The notes beneath the pieces were generated by a model. The model was not told the origin of the DNA. It did not search any database and saw nothing but the letters and a program-made list of their open reading frames with translations. This document shows, piece by piece, positions 1-12,100 of a DNA stretch of 64,000 bases; position 1 is the first letter of the stretch; each line of letters starts with the position of its first letter. The position numbers and the translations under genes were made by a program. The DNA comes from Rhodeus uyekii (taxonomy: Eukaryota > Chordata > Actinopteri > Cypriniformes > Acheilognathidae). Location: positions 251,001 to 315,000 of the forward strand of contig JAWRVZ010000041.1 in the NCBI GenBank assembly GCA_037043235.1, given 5' to 3'.

Positions 1-165
1 CAAAACAGTCTAGAGAGGGTCACGGAGCCAAACTACCCTCTCTGATGGGCAGCAGCTCTGATCTCATCAACACATCAGACAAACATCAGCGATTGGTAAA
101 ACACTCTTTCTCTTCTTTTGCTGCTACTTTCTGTCATGTATTTCTTCTGTAATCTATCAAATCTT
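1..165 (+). repeat. dnah1: Tandem copy 1 (partial) of the dnah1 first-exon unit
   Basis: The left edge of the window cuts into a copy of the exon that also occurs at 1624-1785 and 2313-2468. Bases 3-95 read 31 open codons (starting KQSREGHGAK) and end at a GTAAAAC splice donor at 96, the same donor as in the other two copies. The C-rich intron start that follows (about 96-165) is also shared. Its coding segment (PSLMGSSSD) resembles copy 2 more than copy 3. It could be an alternative first exon, a cassette exon or a non-functional duplicate. Any ATG lies left of the window. Confidence 0.7.
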
Positions 166-187
166 TATTATTATTATTATTATTATA

Positions 188-1351
188 CAGTAATGCCTCG
201 AGATACGAGCGTCTCTACATAGTATTCCAAGATACGAGCAAGCCTTCGGGCAGATTATTGCTTTTTAGATACGAGTAAATATTCGAGATAGGAGCATGAC
301 TGAAGCCAATGCCGACTCACGTTCACTTCACGCGTTCGCTGACTTCTGTATGCATTGCCTGTCAGTAGCTGATTTTATCTCTATTTTGTGCATTACTCTT
401 CATAATAGCCATGAGTTCTAAGAAAGTGAGTGGTGTGGATGGTAGTGAGAAGAAGAAACGCATGATGACCATGGAAATGAAGCATGAAATTATGAATAAA
501 TATGCAATCTAGTACGCAGGAGCATCAGAAGGAACTGTCGATCGCTGATCGAGCTGCAGATGATGGAACATACGCAGGTGTTGCAAGAGCTCCGCAGTAG
601 CGAGGAGGAGGAACCCGGGGAAAACATTTCTAAAAGTGAAATTAAAGGGCCAGTCACACAGCCGATCACGCACGAATCATGCACAGATTGGGTTTGTGCG
701 TGCTTGTGCGTCGAGAAATTGACCAAAGTATTCCACGATCATTCGACGCACGCCTGACGCATGAATCACTGACGGAGCGCTTCGCGAACGTTCCACGAAC
801 AAGCACTTTCAGAATCCACATTGTCAGTGGATGTCAGTGGAATTAACGTGATACGTGCGCGGTTCATGAGTGATATGACCGTGGGGCGTCAGTGGACGGA
901 CGTGCGCGGTTTCGAACCAGTTCCGACTCATAAGCACTGACGGCCGACGCGTGTCCCGCGCATAGTCACGCATACTCGATGCATAAACTACGCACGCCGA
1001 CTCATGAATAACGCACACCAACACACAGTTGTGCGTCAGAAAAATTTTGAACCATTCAAAACTCAAAATCACGCACAAACCGCCTTCAATGCACATCCAC
1101 TTACAATCACTGATGGTCCACGTTCTTTCCACCGACGAAATACGCATACGACGCATGCTCTGCGCAGAAACTAAAATGTATGTGTAATTTGTGCGTGATT
1201 CATGCGTTTCCGCTGTGTGACTGGCCCTTAAGGAAGTGATGGCTATGTGGCAGAAGGTTTTTAAAGGGAGACAGAAACAAATCTCCCTTGATAGGTATTT
1301 TGTTAAAAGTTCTGCGCCAAAGTGAAAGTGAGGGTAGTCAGGCGAAAAAAG
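188..1351 (+). mobile_element. Tigger/pogo-like DNA transposon, copy A, 3' end lost
   Basis: It begins after a TA with CAGTAATGCCTCGAGATACG, the same terminal sequence as the complete element at 62582-63537. Inside is the start of a transposase-like frame (MSSKKVSG near 411, then KKKRMMTMEMKHEI), like the helix-turn-helix N-terminus of Tigger transposases, and a short C-terminal-like piece (RQKQISLDRYFVK) near 1270. The middle of a transposase is absent, so it is a non-autonomous deletion derivative. Similarity to the other copy stops near 1351 without a right terminal repeat, so the 3' end has been lost. A separate MITE is inserted at 646-1228. Confidence 0.75.
646..1228. mobile_element. PIF/Harbinger-like MITE, copy A, nested in the Tigger element
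   Basis: It has terminal inverted repeats AGGGCCAGTCACACAGC (left) and the matching GCTGTGTGACTGGCCCT (right), flanked by the 3-bp duplication TAA (643-645 and 1229-1231). A TWA 3-bp target site is typical of PIF/Harbinger. The element is 583 bp and rich in CACGCA/TGCGTG words; its two halves are largely self-complementary, and there is no transposase. A full relative sits at 9216-9809. The short antisense reading frames here are by-products of the repeat. Confidence 0.75.
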
Positions 1352-1574
1352 AAATGTATTGTATTGTATGATGTATTGTTAACTTTCATTGACTGAAATG
1401 CAATGAATAAATTTAAATGTTTCAGTTGAGCCAAGACAATAAATTCCAGCTGTCAAAATTAAAATCTAAACACTGAAGCACATGAAACCCAATGAATCTT
1501 CGCCCATTGAATTTGCATTGCAATGAACTTGCAGTAGTTTCGTACATGCTTTAAGGAGTTGAAACAATTCTGCT

Positions 1575-1925
1575 TTTGCATAAGTAACCTTTCTTTCTTG
1601 TCTTCCGGTTTGGATAATAGATTATGGACATACAACAGACGCAAAGTGAAAACAATCCTTGCGGATCTGGCATGTTTCATCCTCACCCTCCAAACCAGTC
1701 TAGAGAGGGTCATGGGGTCAAACTGCCCTCTGTGATGGGCAGCAGCTCTGATCTCATCACCACATCAAACAAACATCAGCGACGGGTAAAACACTCTTTC
1801 TCTTTTACTGCTACTTTCTGTCATGTATTTCTTCTGTAAGGAAATCTATCAAATCTTTACACTTTAACAATCAAAAAGTATATCTAATCAATTGAATACA
1901 ACTTAAACATTTTACCAATCTATTG
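1575..1925 (+). repeat. dnah1: Tandem copy 2 of the dnah1 first-exon unit
   Basis: This is a near-duplicate of 2265-2632. It includes about 50 bp of upstream sequence with a TTCCGG (ETS-type) word, an ATG at 1624 preceded by in-frame TAA and TAG, 54 open codons to 1785, the GTAAAAC donor at 1786 and about 140 bp of intron. The protein starts MDIQQTQSENNPCGSG and ends TSNKHQRR. Copy 3 has 52 codons and differs mainly in the RGYYSD segment. The donor is phase 0, so it could splice to dnah1 exon 2 at 2733 without a frameshift. Whether it is transcribed cannot be told from sequence alone. Confidence 0.7.
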
Positions 1926-2312
1926 GTAAAAAAAAAAAAAGCGTTAAACAAGTGTGAATTCCACTATAGAGAGCAACAGACGAGTTCCGGAAGTAAAAAT
2001 TCCTGTCAAACCTGTAAAGACAGACCTACTGTGAGCTAAGAAGTTGTTAATCCACAGTATTTGCTTCTGCTGAAACTGTCAGCTCGCATTATTTCGGCAT
2101 ATTTTTTAAATAATTGTATTTCACTGCAGAATTCCTTGTGAAAAACTACATTACCCATGATGCTGTACCGAAAATTCCATAACAGAGAGTAAAAAAACAA
2201 AAACAAAGATATATATATATATAATTCTATATATAATATATATAATTCTATATAATTCTGTCAGTAACATAAGTAACTTTTCTTTCTTCTCTTCCGGTTT
2301 GGATAATTGATT
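1926..2312 (+). promoter_or_regulatory. dnah1: Candidate dnah1 proximal promoter and 5' UTR
   Basis: The stretch between exon copies 2 and 3 holds a strong ETS-type site CCGGAAGT (1987-1994), a word close to the ZNF143/SBS consensus (ACTACATTACCCATGATGC, 2145-2163) and a second TTCCGG at 2292-2297 just before the start. An AT microsatellite lies at about 2209-2260. No good TATA box and no convincing RFX X-box, expected for many ciliary genes, were found. Promoter activity is inferred from motif clustering and position only. Confidence 0.4.
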
Positions 2313-2632
2313 ATGGACATACAACAGACGCAAAGTGAAAACCATCCTTGTGGATCTGACATGTTTCGTCCACACCCTCCAAACCAGTCTAGAGAGGGTC
2401 ATGGGGTGAAACTGAAAAGGGGCTACTACTCTGATCTCATCATCACATCAGACAAACGACAGCGACAGGTAAAACGCTTCTCTTCTCTTCTTTTGCTGCT
2501 ACTTTCTGTCATGTATTTCTTCAGTACGAAAATCTGTCAAATCTTTGTTATTGTTATTATTTCAACTGCAATAATCAAAAAGCATGTCTAATCAATTGAA
2601 TAAAGCTTTAACATTTTACTAATCTATTAAAA
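2265..2632 (+). repeat. dnah1: Tandem copy 3 of the first-exon unit (most likely canonical exon)
   Basis: This is the third copy of the unit seen at 1-165 and 1575-1925. Its exon (2313-2468) encodes the segment KRGYYSD, which corresponds best to the RGFYSD segment of mammalian DNAH1, and it is nearest to exon 2. Similarity to copy 2 covers the upstream TTCCGG word and about 160 bp of intron. A pyrimidine tract followed by ACAACAG at 2323-2329 could act as a splice acceptor. If so, the exon would be internal and symmetric (phase 0-0), and the real start would lie left of the window. Confidence 0.65.
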
Positions 2633-5600
2633 TGTAATATGTCATATGATGCTGCTCTGAAAAGTCAACAAATTTATATATTATATATATGTACATATAT
2701 ACAACTTTTGTACATGACCAAAACTTTTTTAGACTTACACACAAAGTCCAGTCACCCAACGGAGTTTACTGTGCTGGGGGGGATACGAGTCCAGCTTCCG
2801 AAAAAGTGAGAGATCAACCCATAATAATCAAGTCAAAAGACAAATGCTAAAACTAATTTGACTAATTAATTGACTAATTAATTACTCATTGTACTTTCTT
2901 TGTATTTGACTGTAGCATTTATGTGGAAAACACCTCCTGACCTGCACAGTGTTCTGGAGAAGGACTGTCAGGAACCATTAACACAACTCCAGCACAAGAC
3001 CGACTTTCACCCTGGAAGTTACACTCCTAAAGTTCAGCTACCTTATACCTGGCTCCCAGGACATGTACCTCGAAAGATCGAGATTGAGAGGTGAGCAGTT
3101 CAGAGAAAAACAACCCGAAAATGAGCCGCAGGTCTGTCTTAGTAGAAGCTAGGCTAACTATACTAGACACCAGTGTGGACAGGATGCTTTACATGCTTTA
3201 TCCTCTTAAAAACCATGAATAAAATGATGCAAGGTTAAAAATATTCACTTTCAAAAAGGGTAACCAAAGTGTGTTCTACTTTAAGTCATTTTTTCTTGAG
3301 ATTTTTTTATTATTTATTGTACATTAGCGTTTTTGAAAAGAAAATAATACTTTTAATTCAGCAAGTATGTATTAAATTGATCAAAATTGACAGTAAAAAC
3401 ATTTATAATACAACAAAAATGTCAATTTTTAGTCAATTTTGCATTATATTAATATTATAAATGTAATATGCATGGATGTTTGTGTCTGTTTTCATTCTCA
3501 GACGTAGGAGGGAGTATCAGCAGTTAGATATCAGTAAGCTTTTAACTGAGCTAGGCATTGACTCCAACCAGCTGATGCCCAGAAACCAAACGAAAACAGA
3601 AAACCACTCCCAGCCTGTTTCAAACCACCTGTCTCTGGAGGTCATGTTCCTTTTATATTGATTTTATGAAGTATTCTTGAAGTGAAGTTTAATATCCCTG
3701 TTTGCTCATGGCTTTTTCCTTCACTTTAGTCTCCATGTAGATGCTTTAGTTTAATTGGCTGCTTACTTGTGCTTATTCAGTTTTTTTTTATGTAACGGCA
3801 GATATTCGACAATGAGGAGTTTGACTGCCGCACTCCAGAGGAATGGCTGGCTTTAGGTTATGAGCAGGCCTCCGTCGACTGCAAACCTGTTCCTGCCAAA
3901 GCCCTGCTGCCGACAAAAAACAGCATCCCATCCGGTACGGTGCTGTCTAAACTCTCTGGACATACCTGATATATTATCGTCGAATGGATCCCATCAATTG
4001 TCTTGTAGTTACTCCTGAAAATAAATTAATATTAAGCCCATCCAGTGGAAACCATATAGGCTTATGTGGGGGAAATTGTATGTCTGTTCCTGTGTTTGAT
4101 GTGTAGTAGATCCAAAGAGCCCGGCTTTGGAGTATTCCTGGCAGTGTGTTGGCGTATTACAATACAGCCTGGAGAAGAAGCAGTACTTGGTGCATGAAGT
4201 GGACTGTAATGGATGGGTTCGAGATTCCATGGGAAAGCCCATTTTGAATGGAGGACAGAGAAAAGGCATGTCCAAAAGCAAATTTTAAACTCATGAAACA
4301 GTTTTTCCTATACTGACATATTTCGTATTGAAATAGGAAAGCTGTGATGTGACATGTGATGTGAAATGAGTTTTGATAAAGTTAAACTTTCTTAAACCAT
4401 TGATTCTATTCCATACTTCCTTTCTTTCCCATTAGTTTTGTCACTGGAAGAAGGAGAGCATTGGGTTCCCAGGATCAGGCTACTATTCTGTGCGGAGGAC
4501 CCACGTGTCTTTGCTAAGAGAGTCCAGTTTGCACAGAACTTGAGACAGAATACAGAGGCCTCGCTCTTGTACCATCTTTCTATTGACTGTATGCCAGTCT
4601 GGAGTGGCACCCCCACTCTCGACCCCACCAGTTTTGAACGCATCAGAAAATATGCACTCTCCACACCAGGCCTCCATCTTAAAGGGTGAGAAGAATTAAA
4701 ATATTAACAAAAGTTTGGGGTCAGTAATTTGTTTTGGATCATTTTTATTCAGCAAGGATATATTCAATTGGTCATTAAAGGCTTTTTACTTTTAGAAATT
4801 GTTTCAACAAAATCTGTTAAAAAAACGTTCTGTTTATCAAAGATTTTCACAAAAGTATGTAACACTGATAATAGTAAGAAATGTCACTTGAGCAGCAAAT
4901 CAGCATAATAAGATGATTTCTGAAGGACCATGTGATGGTAAAAATTCAGCTTTGTCATCACAGAAATGAGTTATATTTTAAAATCTATTAATATTACTGT
5001 ATGTGTAATTAAATACAATTATTAAATGTTTAAAAAACATACAGATATCAAACTTTTTAACTGTAGTGTATAAATAAAATATGGATCTCTGTCAGTGGTC
5101 TACAATAATGTAAAAAAAAGCTGAATATGCATATAAATGCCATTGTATCTAAGTATAATCAATAATAATAAAACTTCTGCACCTTCTATTAACACCAGAT
5201 TCCGTTCCAGAACACACACACACACACACACACACACACGTACCATATAATTGCATAAACAGTTACTGATGTCTGCTGCACAGAATTGTCACAGATATTA
5301 TTTGTTTGTTTTTCAAAAAACACATTTGTCTATAGTCTACAGGATTGTGAGAAGCGGCTGAAGAAAGAACTTTATCTAGAGTACAGTCGCACTATGAATC
5401 GGATGATCTTTGATAAGGTTGTACAGGACAACCCAGAAGAGTTTTCCCACATCACACTTCCTCAAAAAGAACCTGCAAGAGTTCCCAAGAGAGGTAGAGA
5501 GATGGACATCAAAAGAAAAGAGACTACTTTCAGGCTGTCAGAGGTTTAATGTTGTTGATGCACACCAACAACTTGTCGTCTCTCCTCCTAGGTCTTGTAT

Positions 5601-8600
5601 CAGTCCCTGACTATCCTTTTGATCAGAACCGTACAGCTTTTGTCTTTCGTACTGTGCTCACTAAGCCTGAGGTGATTGTTGTGCTGTCCAACGTAAGAAC
5701 AGAGTGCAACAGGGTGGCAGAAATGAACCTGTTCCATGTCAGCTTTGCAACATCACTTCGCTTGGAGGAGTTTGAGTCAGTACAGTCTCAGAAACATGCA
5801 CAGGTAAACGAACTGTCCCTTGTGGACACATACACATACAAATGTGCCTCTATGTCATCATACTCTTTTTGTCTTCCTACAGGTCAATTTGTTTCTAAAC
5901 GACTCATGGCTGTCGGCTATACGTAATGGGATTACGTCTCCTCTGCGAGATGTCAAAAAGAGTTGGTACGATCTCAAACTGTCTCGCTGGGATGTGTACC
6001 GCATGTCCAAACTGTCTGGCCTGATGGGGCTGATTCACAGCTTTCAGCACGACTCACTCAGGTTTCTGGTGCAGAACTCTCTGGCCAGCTTCACCAAATT
6101 ATTTCTCGATGCTTGCGACGGTGTCCTAAACTGCCCCAAAGATCTCACCTGGGGCCCTGATCTCATAAACAGCCCATACAAGTATGTGGTTCATATTTGT
6201 TAAACATGCTTATATTATTATGTTTGATAGCTATGTTTTCAATTTTTTTGGTATAAATGTATTACTGTAATTCATTGGTTATCGATCTGGAGACCAGGAT
6301 GCACTAGGGGGCCTCTGAAAACTTCCAGGTTCCCCCAATAGGTCATAACAATATTTAAAATTAGTTATAGAAATAGAATCTTTTTAAAATAAACCCAATT
6401 TTGTTTTACAAATATAGAGGTACAGTATGTATAGTCTTAGATAGGAAGGCCTTTGAAAACTGTATAAAGAACAAAGGTGGGCCTTGAATTAAAAAAGTTT
6501 GAGAAACACTGATTTAAATTAGATAATTATGAGTCCCACTGTTTTTATATTGTATGTAACATGTCCACAATATATGCAGGCCAAAAAAGAAACCCGTCTT
6601 CTTAGTGGATTTGGTGCTTGACCAGACTGGGGTTCATTACGGCATTCCTCTAGAGAGCTTTGAGACCTCAGTTATCAACTTGTTTGATAAAGGAATCCTG
6701 TCCACATACAACATACCTCGCATAGACAAGGTTCGCTATCTGATTTCTGACATATAAATAACTTTTATGAAGAGCTTTCACTAAATGAATGACCATAAAG
6801 AGGTTGTTTATCAAAATTACTTCATTTTCTTTCTTCTTTTTTGAAAAAAAAAATATTTTATTATTAAAAAATTATTCATTATTCACCATTATTCAGCAAA
6901 ACTTTTTTCTGTTTTGTTCTTTCCCATTCTCTCAGACCGTACTGACGAACTTGTTTATTGTTAAAGACATGGTTTGGTCAGTGGGCATGTGGGAACCTGA
7001 AGTCGAGCATCTGAGGAAGAGCATCAGTGTGGCCCTGAAACAGGCCATCATACCTCTTAGAGCCTACGCCCGTGAATTTGAAGGCCACCTTGAGCTCTAC
7101 AACTCTGATACCAAGACTTTTCTAGAGTAAATCTCTAATATTGTTTGCTAGTTTTCTTCTTTAAACTGGTGATTGTAAAGAAAGTACATATAGTATACTG
7201 TGTACCGGTACTGTAATACCCTACACAACAAGAATTGTTCTTCTGCTTATGTCTTTGTGTTTTCAAGGTTGCACAGTCAGGAGAACCAGGCCCCTCAGGA
7301 GGTGAAGCAGGAAGTTCTGGAGCACCTGAGGGAGATGAAACTTATAGGTCAGTCCATCCCCTCTGCCATCATCATTGGACCCTTCACAGTCAACGTGGAG
7401 GCCATTCGGCAAAACCTGGTAAAGAAACGGAAAGCCCTCGCCGATGCTTTGCTGGGCCGACTTTCCCTGAGCTTACGTCAAAAGATGCAAGATGTGAGTC
7501 GGTGTTAATTAGGACTTTCTAAAGCATTTTTAATCAAGTCTGAATAAAACTGTTATGTAATATTGTGTGTGTGTTTCAGGCATGTAAGGACTGTAAAGAC
7601 ATCGCCACAAAGCTCCTTGAGAAGCCCGGCTGCATTGAGGAGCTCGTAGAGCAGAGAGAATGGATGAAACTAGTCCCCGAGCAACTCAAAGTGCATGAGG
7701 TTACAATCACTGTTTTATTACTGTACAACACAACATGTGTCCTGTTAGATTGCCACTTACAATCTAGTCAAAGTCTGAGCCAAATTATATCAACCACGAT
7801 AACTAAAAATAAAATGGGCAAAAGGATTCAAGCCATATCAAGAGACTAGAATATAATCACATTGAACATCTTAGCAACTGCATAGCAATAAACTGGCAGT
7901 TTAAACTGCAAACCCCCTCTTCAGAAAATGTAAAATCTTATTATTTTATGTTTTAGCCTTTAATTGGAAAGGTCAGTTGAAAAGTGACAGAAAACGGTGC
8001 CGCTATGCTCTTCCTATTGGCCGTGTCTACCTAATTTAGAGGAAATTCTCATTGCAATATTGTGGTTATTGCAGTTTTCTGAATTACTTTTCTCTTTCTC
8101 CCCCTGCAAATGACCACCAACAGGAGCGTTTGTCCAAAGTTATGATTGAATATAATCTATTGGATGAATTCTTCTATGGTCTCTCAGATGAGGATTTCAG
8201 TGAGAAGTGAGTGTATCATTGCCTTGTCATAGAATAAAATTGTGTTTTAAAACTCAGTACTTTGTGCAACCGAGTTCCTAAATACTAAACGTTGCGTAGG
8301 TGGACGGCAATGGCCTGGCCCCGTAAGATCATGAACCAGATGGAATCAGTGAAAGCCCAACATGTTGAGGATGAAGAACGCTTCCATAAGATCCAGGATT
8401 TTGATCAAAACAACTTCCTGGAACGCTTGAACTTCCTTCAGGTCAGACTCACTGATCATTATTAAATGTATTATTAGTAGGAACTCACTTCCTGTTTTTC
8501 TTGCATAGCAAAATATGTTAATCAATCATTGGATTAAATCATACCATAAAGTCCAAGGATGTGACGTGTTTTCATGAGAATTTATTGAATAAATGATAAC

Positions 8601-9134
8601 TCTGGGCATTGAAATTAAGTCACTCCTATTCATTTTCAGATGGTGGTGGCTGGACTTTCTGGGTACGCAAACCTTGGGCGAGCACATGAGGTGGCAAATG
8701 AGGTGCGGAGAGTGAGCAAGCAGCTGAAAGAATGTCAGGAATTGGCACAGCTTTACAACAACCGTGAACGACTCTTTGGCAAACCAGTTTCGAATGTAGG
8801 TCAACTCCTTTTAATTTTCCCCTTTTAAACCATAGACTAATGATTCATTGTTTTATTATTTGATTTTGTGACATTAATAAGACTGTACTTTTCCTATATG
8901 ATGAATTATTTTTTATTTATATTTTGTATTTCTAGTATACAGAGTTACAGAAGTTGAACCGAAAATTTCAGCCGTTTTATGACCTGTGGAAGACGACATC
9001 TGATTGGCTGCATTGGCATGAAAACTGGCTGAACGCTCCTCTGTCAGCCATCAACCCTGAACACCTGGAGCGTAATGTCACTGATGCTTACAAGACGATT
9101 GACCAGTGTGTCAAACAGTTGAAAGATATTCCTT
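2313..9134 (+). CDS. dnah1: dnah1 exons 1-18: N-terminal tail
   Basis: Exons: 2313-2468, 2733-2805, 2916-3090, 3502-3640, 3802-3934, 4107-4265, 4436-4685, 5336-5493, 5592-5803, 5883-6181, 6580-6730, 6936-7126, 7268-7493, 7580-7699, 8124-8206, 8300-8441, 8640-8795, 8936-9134. They encode residues 1 to about 1007, the tail that docks the heavy chain and its light/intermediate chains to the doublet. Recognisable DNAH1 stretches include PRKIEIER, CRTPEEW and PDLINSPYK. Exon 2 (73 nt) was found by phase and weak similarity only. Exon 6 ends in a GC donor (4266) and begins at a TAGTAG tandem acceptor (4107 or 4110). Confidence 0.88.
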
Positions 9135-12100
9135 GTAAGTAGGTAGTAAATTTGGGAGGATACAAACAAATCTGAGCTGAGAGGATACAAACAAAAATGG
9201 AATGTTTTTAGCTTAAGGCCCAGTCACACAGCGAAAACGCATGAAGAACGCACAAATTACGCACATATTTTCATTTCTGCGCGGAGTGTGCGTCATATGC
9301 GTAATTCGTCGGTGGAACGAACGAGGACCGTCAGTGATTGTAAGTGGATGTGCGTTGAAGGTGGTTTGTGCGTGATTTTGAGTTTTGAACGGTTAAAAAA
9401 TTTTCTGACGCATAGATGTGCGTCGGCGTGCGTAGTTTATGCGTTGAGTATGCGTGACATGCGCGGAACGCGCGTCAGCCGTCAGTGCTTATGCGTTGGA
9501 ACTGGTTCGAAACCGCGCACGTCCACGTCCGTCCACTGATGCCCCACCTTCATATCACGCATGAACCGCGCACGTATCACGTTCATTCCACTGACATCCA
9601 CTGACAATGTGGATTCTGAAAGTGCTTGTACGTGGAATGTTCGCAAAGCGTGCGTGTTTGGACGCGCTCCGTCAGTGATTCATGCGTCGGGCGTGCGTCG
9701 AATGTTCGTGGAATACTTTGGTCAATTTTTTGACGCACAAGCACGCACAAACCCAATCTGTGCGTGATTCGTGTGTTCTTCATGCGTTTTCGGCTGTGTG
9801 ACTGGGCCTTTAGGTTTGTCACAACCGTTGTCAAGAATGAGATGCATATTTTTCTGTTTACAAGTAAAGTATAAATTCTCATAGATACAAAAATGTATGT
9901 TGGAAATTCTGTTTTTAGACATTTCACACATCTATTCAATATCATTCAGTTAAAAACATATTTTTATGCTTGACTCCATTCAGCCTGTCAAGAAGTGGCA
10001 TCTGAAGTACGGACTAAGATTGAAGAGTTCCGTGTATTCGTTCCTCTGATACGGGGGCTGGGGAATCCTGGCATGCGGAACCACCACTGGGAACTTCTTT
10101 CTGAACGTATCAACATTAATATAAGGTCTAAAGCAAACCTTACCTTGTCCCTTTGTTTGAAGATGGGCCTGCAAGATCACGTGGAGGAAATCAGCCGCGT
10201 AGCTCAGGAGGCTGGAAAAGAATATGCTATTGAAAAGGTGAGTGTAATATTTGTCCCTTGGAGTTGTCCCTTTATGAGGCATATAATAACTCAGTGTGTC
10301 ATTCATTTAATGTCAAATACTAAAAGGATAACATTACAATATTGTTACTATCATACATTTGCTTTAGGCTCTGAACAAGATGGAAGAGGAATGGTCAACA
10401 GTGAGGTTTGAGGTGATGCCATATAAGGAGACAGGCACTTACATCTTGAACAGCCCAGATGAAGCATCTCAGCTCCTGGATGACCACATTGTCATGACCC
10501 AGAGCATGGTCTTCTCCCCGTATAAAAAACCCTTTGAGGAGAGAATCAGCAGATGGGAAAGTAAATTGAAAATGACGCAGGTAAGCCAGTGTCATCTGTA
10601 GGCAGGATTTTGAAATATCATTGGGTTGCTTATTTGCAACAACAATAGCTAAATTAATTTCTTCCTTAAGATATGTTATTGAAGGGTGTTATTTAAGTAT
10701 TTTTCTCCAAAAGACTATGTGTCACTGTGGTTCTCTGCTGGTAGGATGTTTTAGAAGAGTGGCTTATCTGTCAGCGGTCGTGGTTGTACTTGGAACCCAT
10801 TTTCAGTTCTGATGACATCAACGACCAGCTCCCTTTGGAAGGGAAGAGGTATCGGACCATGGAGCGCACTTGGAGAAAGATCATGAAGGCTGCTCATAAT
10901 AACAGTCAGGTGAGCAGAGTCAGACTATTTCATCGTACTATAATAGATTTGTCAGTTGTTCATTGAAGATCTGAAATGTGATTGTCTTTATGGGTCCAGG
11001 TGATTGAGGTGTGTCCCGAACCACGTCTATTGGCCAATCTCCAGGACTGTAACAAGTTACTGGAGCTTGTGCAGAAAGGACTGAGTGAATACCTGGAGAC
11101 CAAACGAAGCGCCTTCCCTAGGTTAAAATGATCAGTTTTTATGGTTTTATTCATGAACAGTAATGAAGGCCAAGGGCAATTTATTAAACAATAATTTGGC
11201 ATTCAACATTTCATATTGAATATAGCATTTAATTTCTTGTTTATTACACTAATAATAATTTATTAATATTTACAGTAAATATTAAAGCTCTTATTAACAA
11301 TAAAGTAAACAAACAATTACAAAAGGGGCTGTATTTTAATCATCTTAAAACTCTCTTCCTTTTCTGGATTTAGATTTTATTTTTTATCGGATGATGAGTT
11401 GCTGGAGATTTTATCTCAGACTAAAGATCCAACAACAGTGCAGCCACATCTCCGCAAATGCTTTGAAAACATCGCCCGGGTGAGTTCTCTTTGACAGAAA
11501 ACATATATTTACCAGATTCAAAATTATAATAATTAGCATGGCAGAAAATATCAGTATCATTTTGGTTTGGTTTTGTAATATAATGATTCAGTTAATGTCA
11601 CAGATTATGAAATCTATTGTACTATATGCAGCTCCAGTTCCAGTCAGATCTGCTGATCACACACATGTACTCTGCTGAGGGAGAAGAAGTCCATTTGTCC
11701 ATTCCAGTGTCTCCTTCTGGGAATGTGGAGCATTGGTTGCGGGAAGTGGAGAAATCCATGAAGGCCAGTGTAAGAGACAGTATCCGTCGCTCACTGAAAG
11801 CCTATGTTGAGGTTAGTGTTGTTGCTGTTTTCTTTGCTATTTAATAGGTATAAATCCCTAAAGACCTTCAAAATGCCCAAGATTTTCTTTTTTTACAACC
11901 TAAATACTATTCGTATTGTCATCAAGTCAAATGTGTCAAACTCCACTCCTGAAGCACCACTGTCCTCCAGAGTGTAGCTCCAACTAGCTCCAAAACACCT
12001 GCCTAGAAGTATTTAGTCATCTAAAAACCCTTGATTAGTTGGTTCAGGTTTGTTTAATTAGGGTTGGAGGTAAACTCTGAAGGACAGTGGCCCTCCAGGG

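Noticed and set aside
824..1156. 110-codon minus-strand frame
   Set aside because: It lies entirely within the Harbinger-type MITE and arises from its GCGT/ACGC-rich palindromic sequence; a matching frame occurs in the copy at 9288.
1459..2402. Antisense frames starting MTLSRLVWRV at two places
   Set aside because: They are the reverse strand of the duplicated dnah1 exon; their similarity to each other reflects the duplication.
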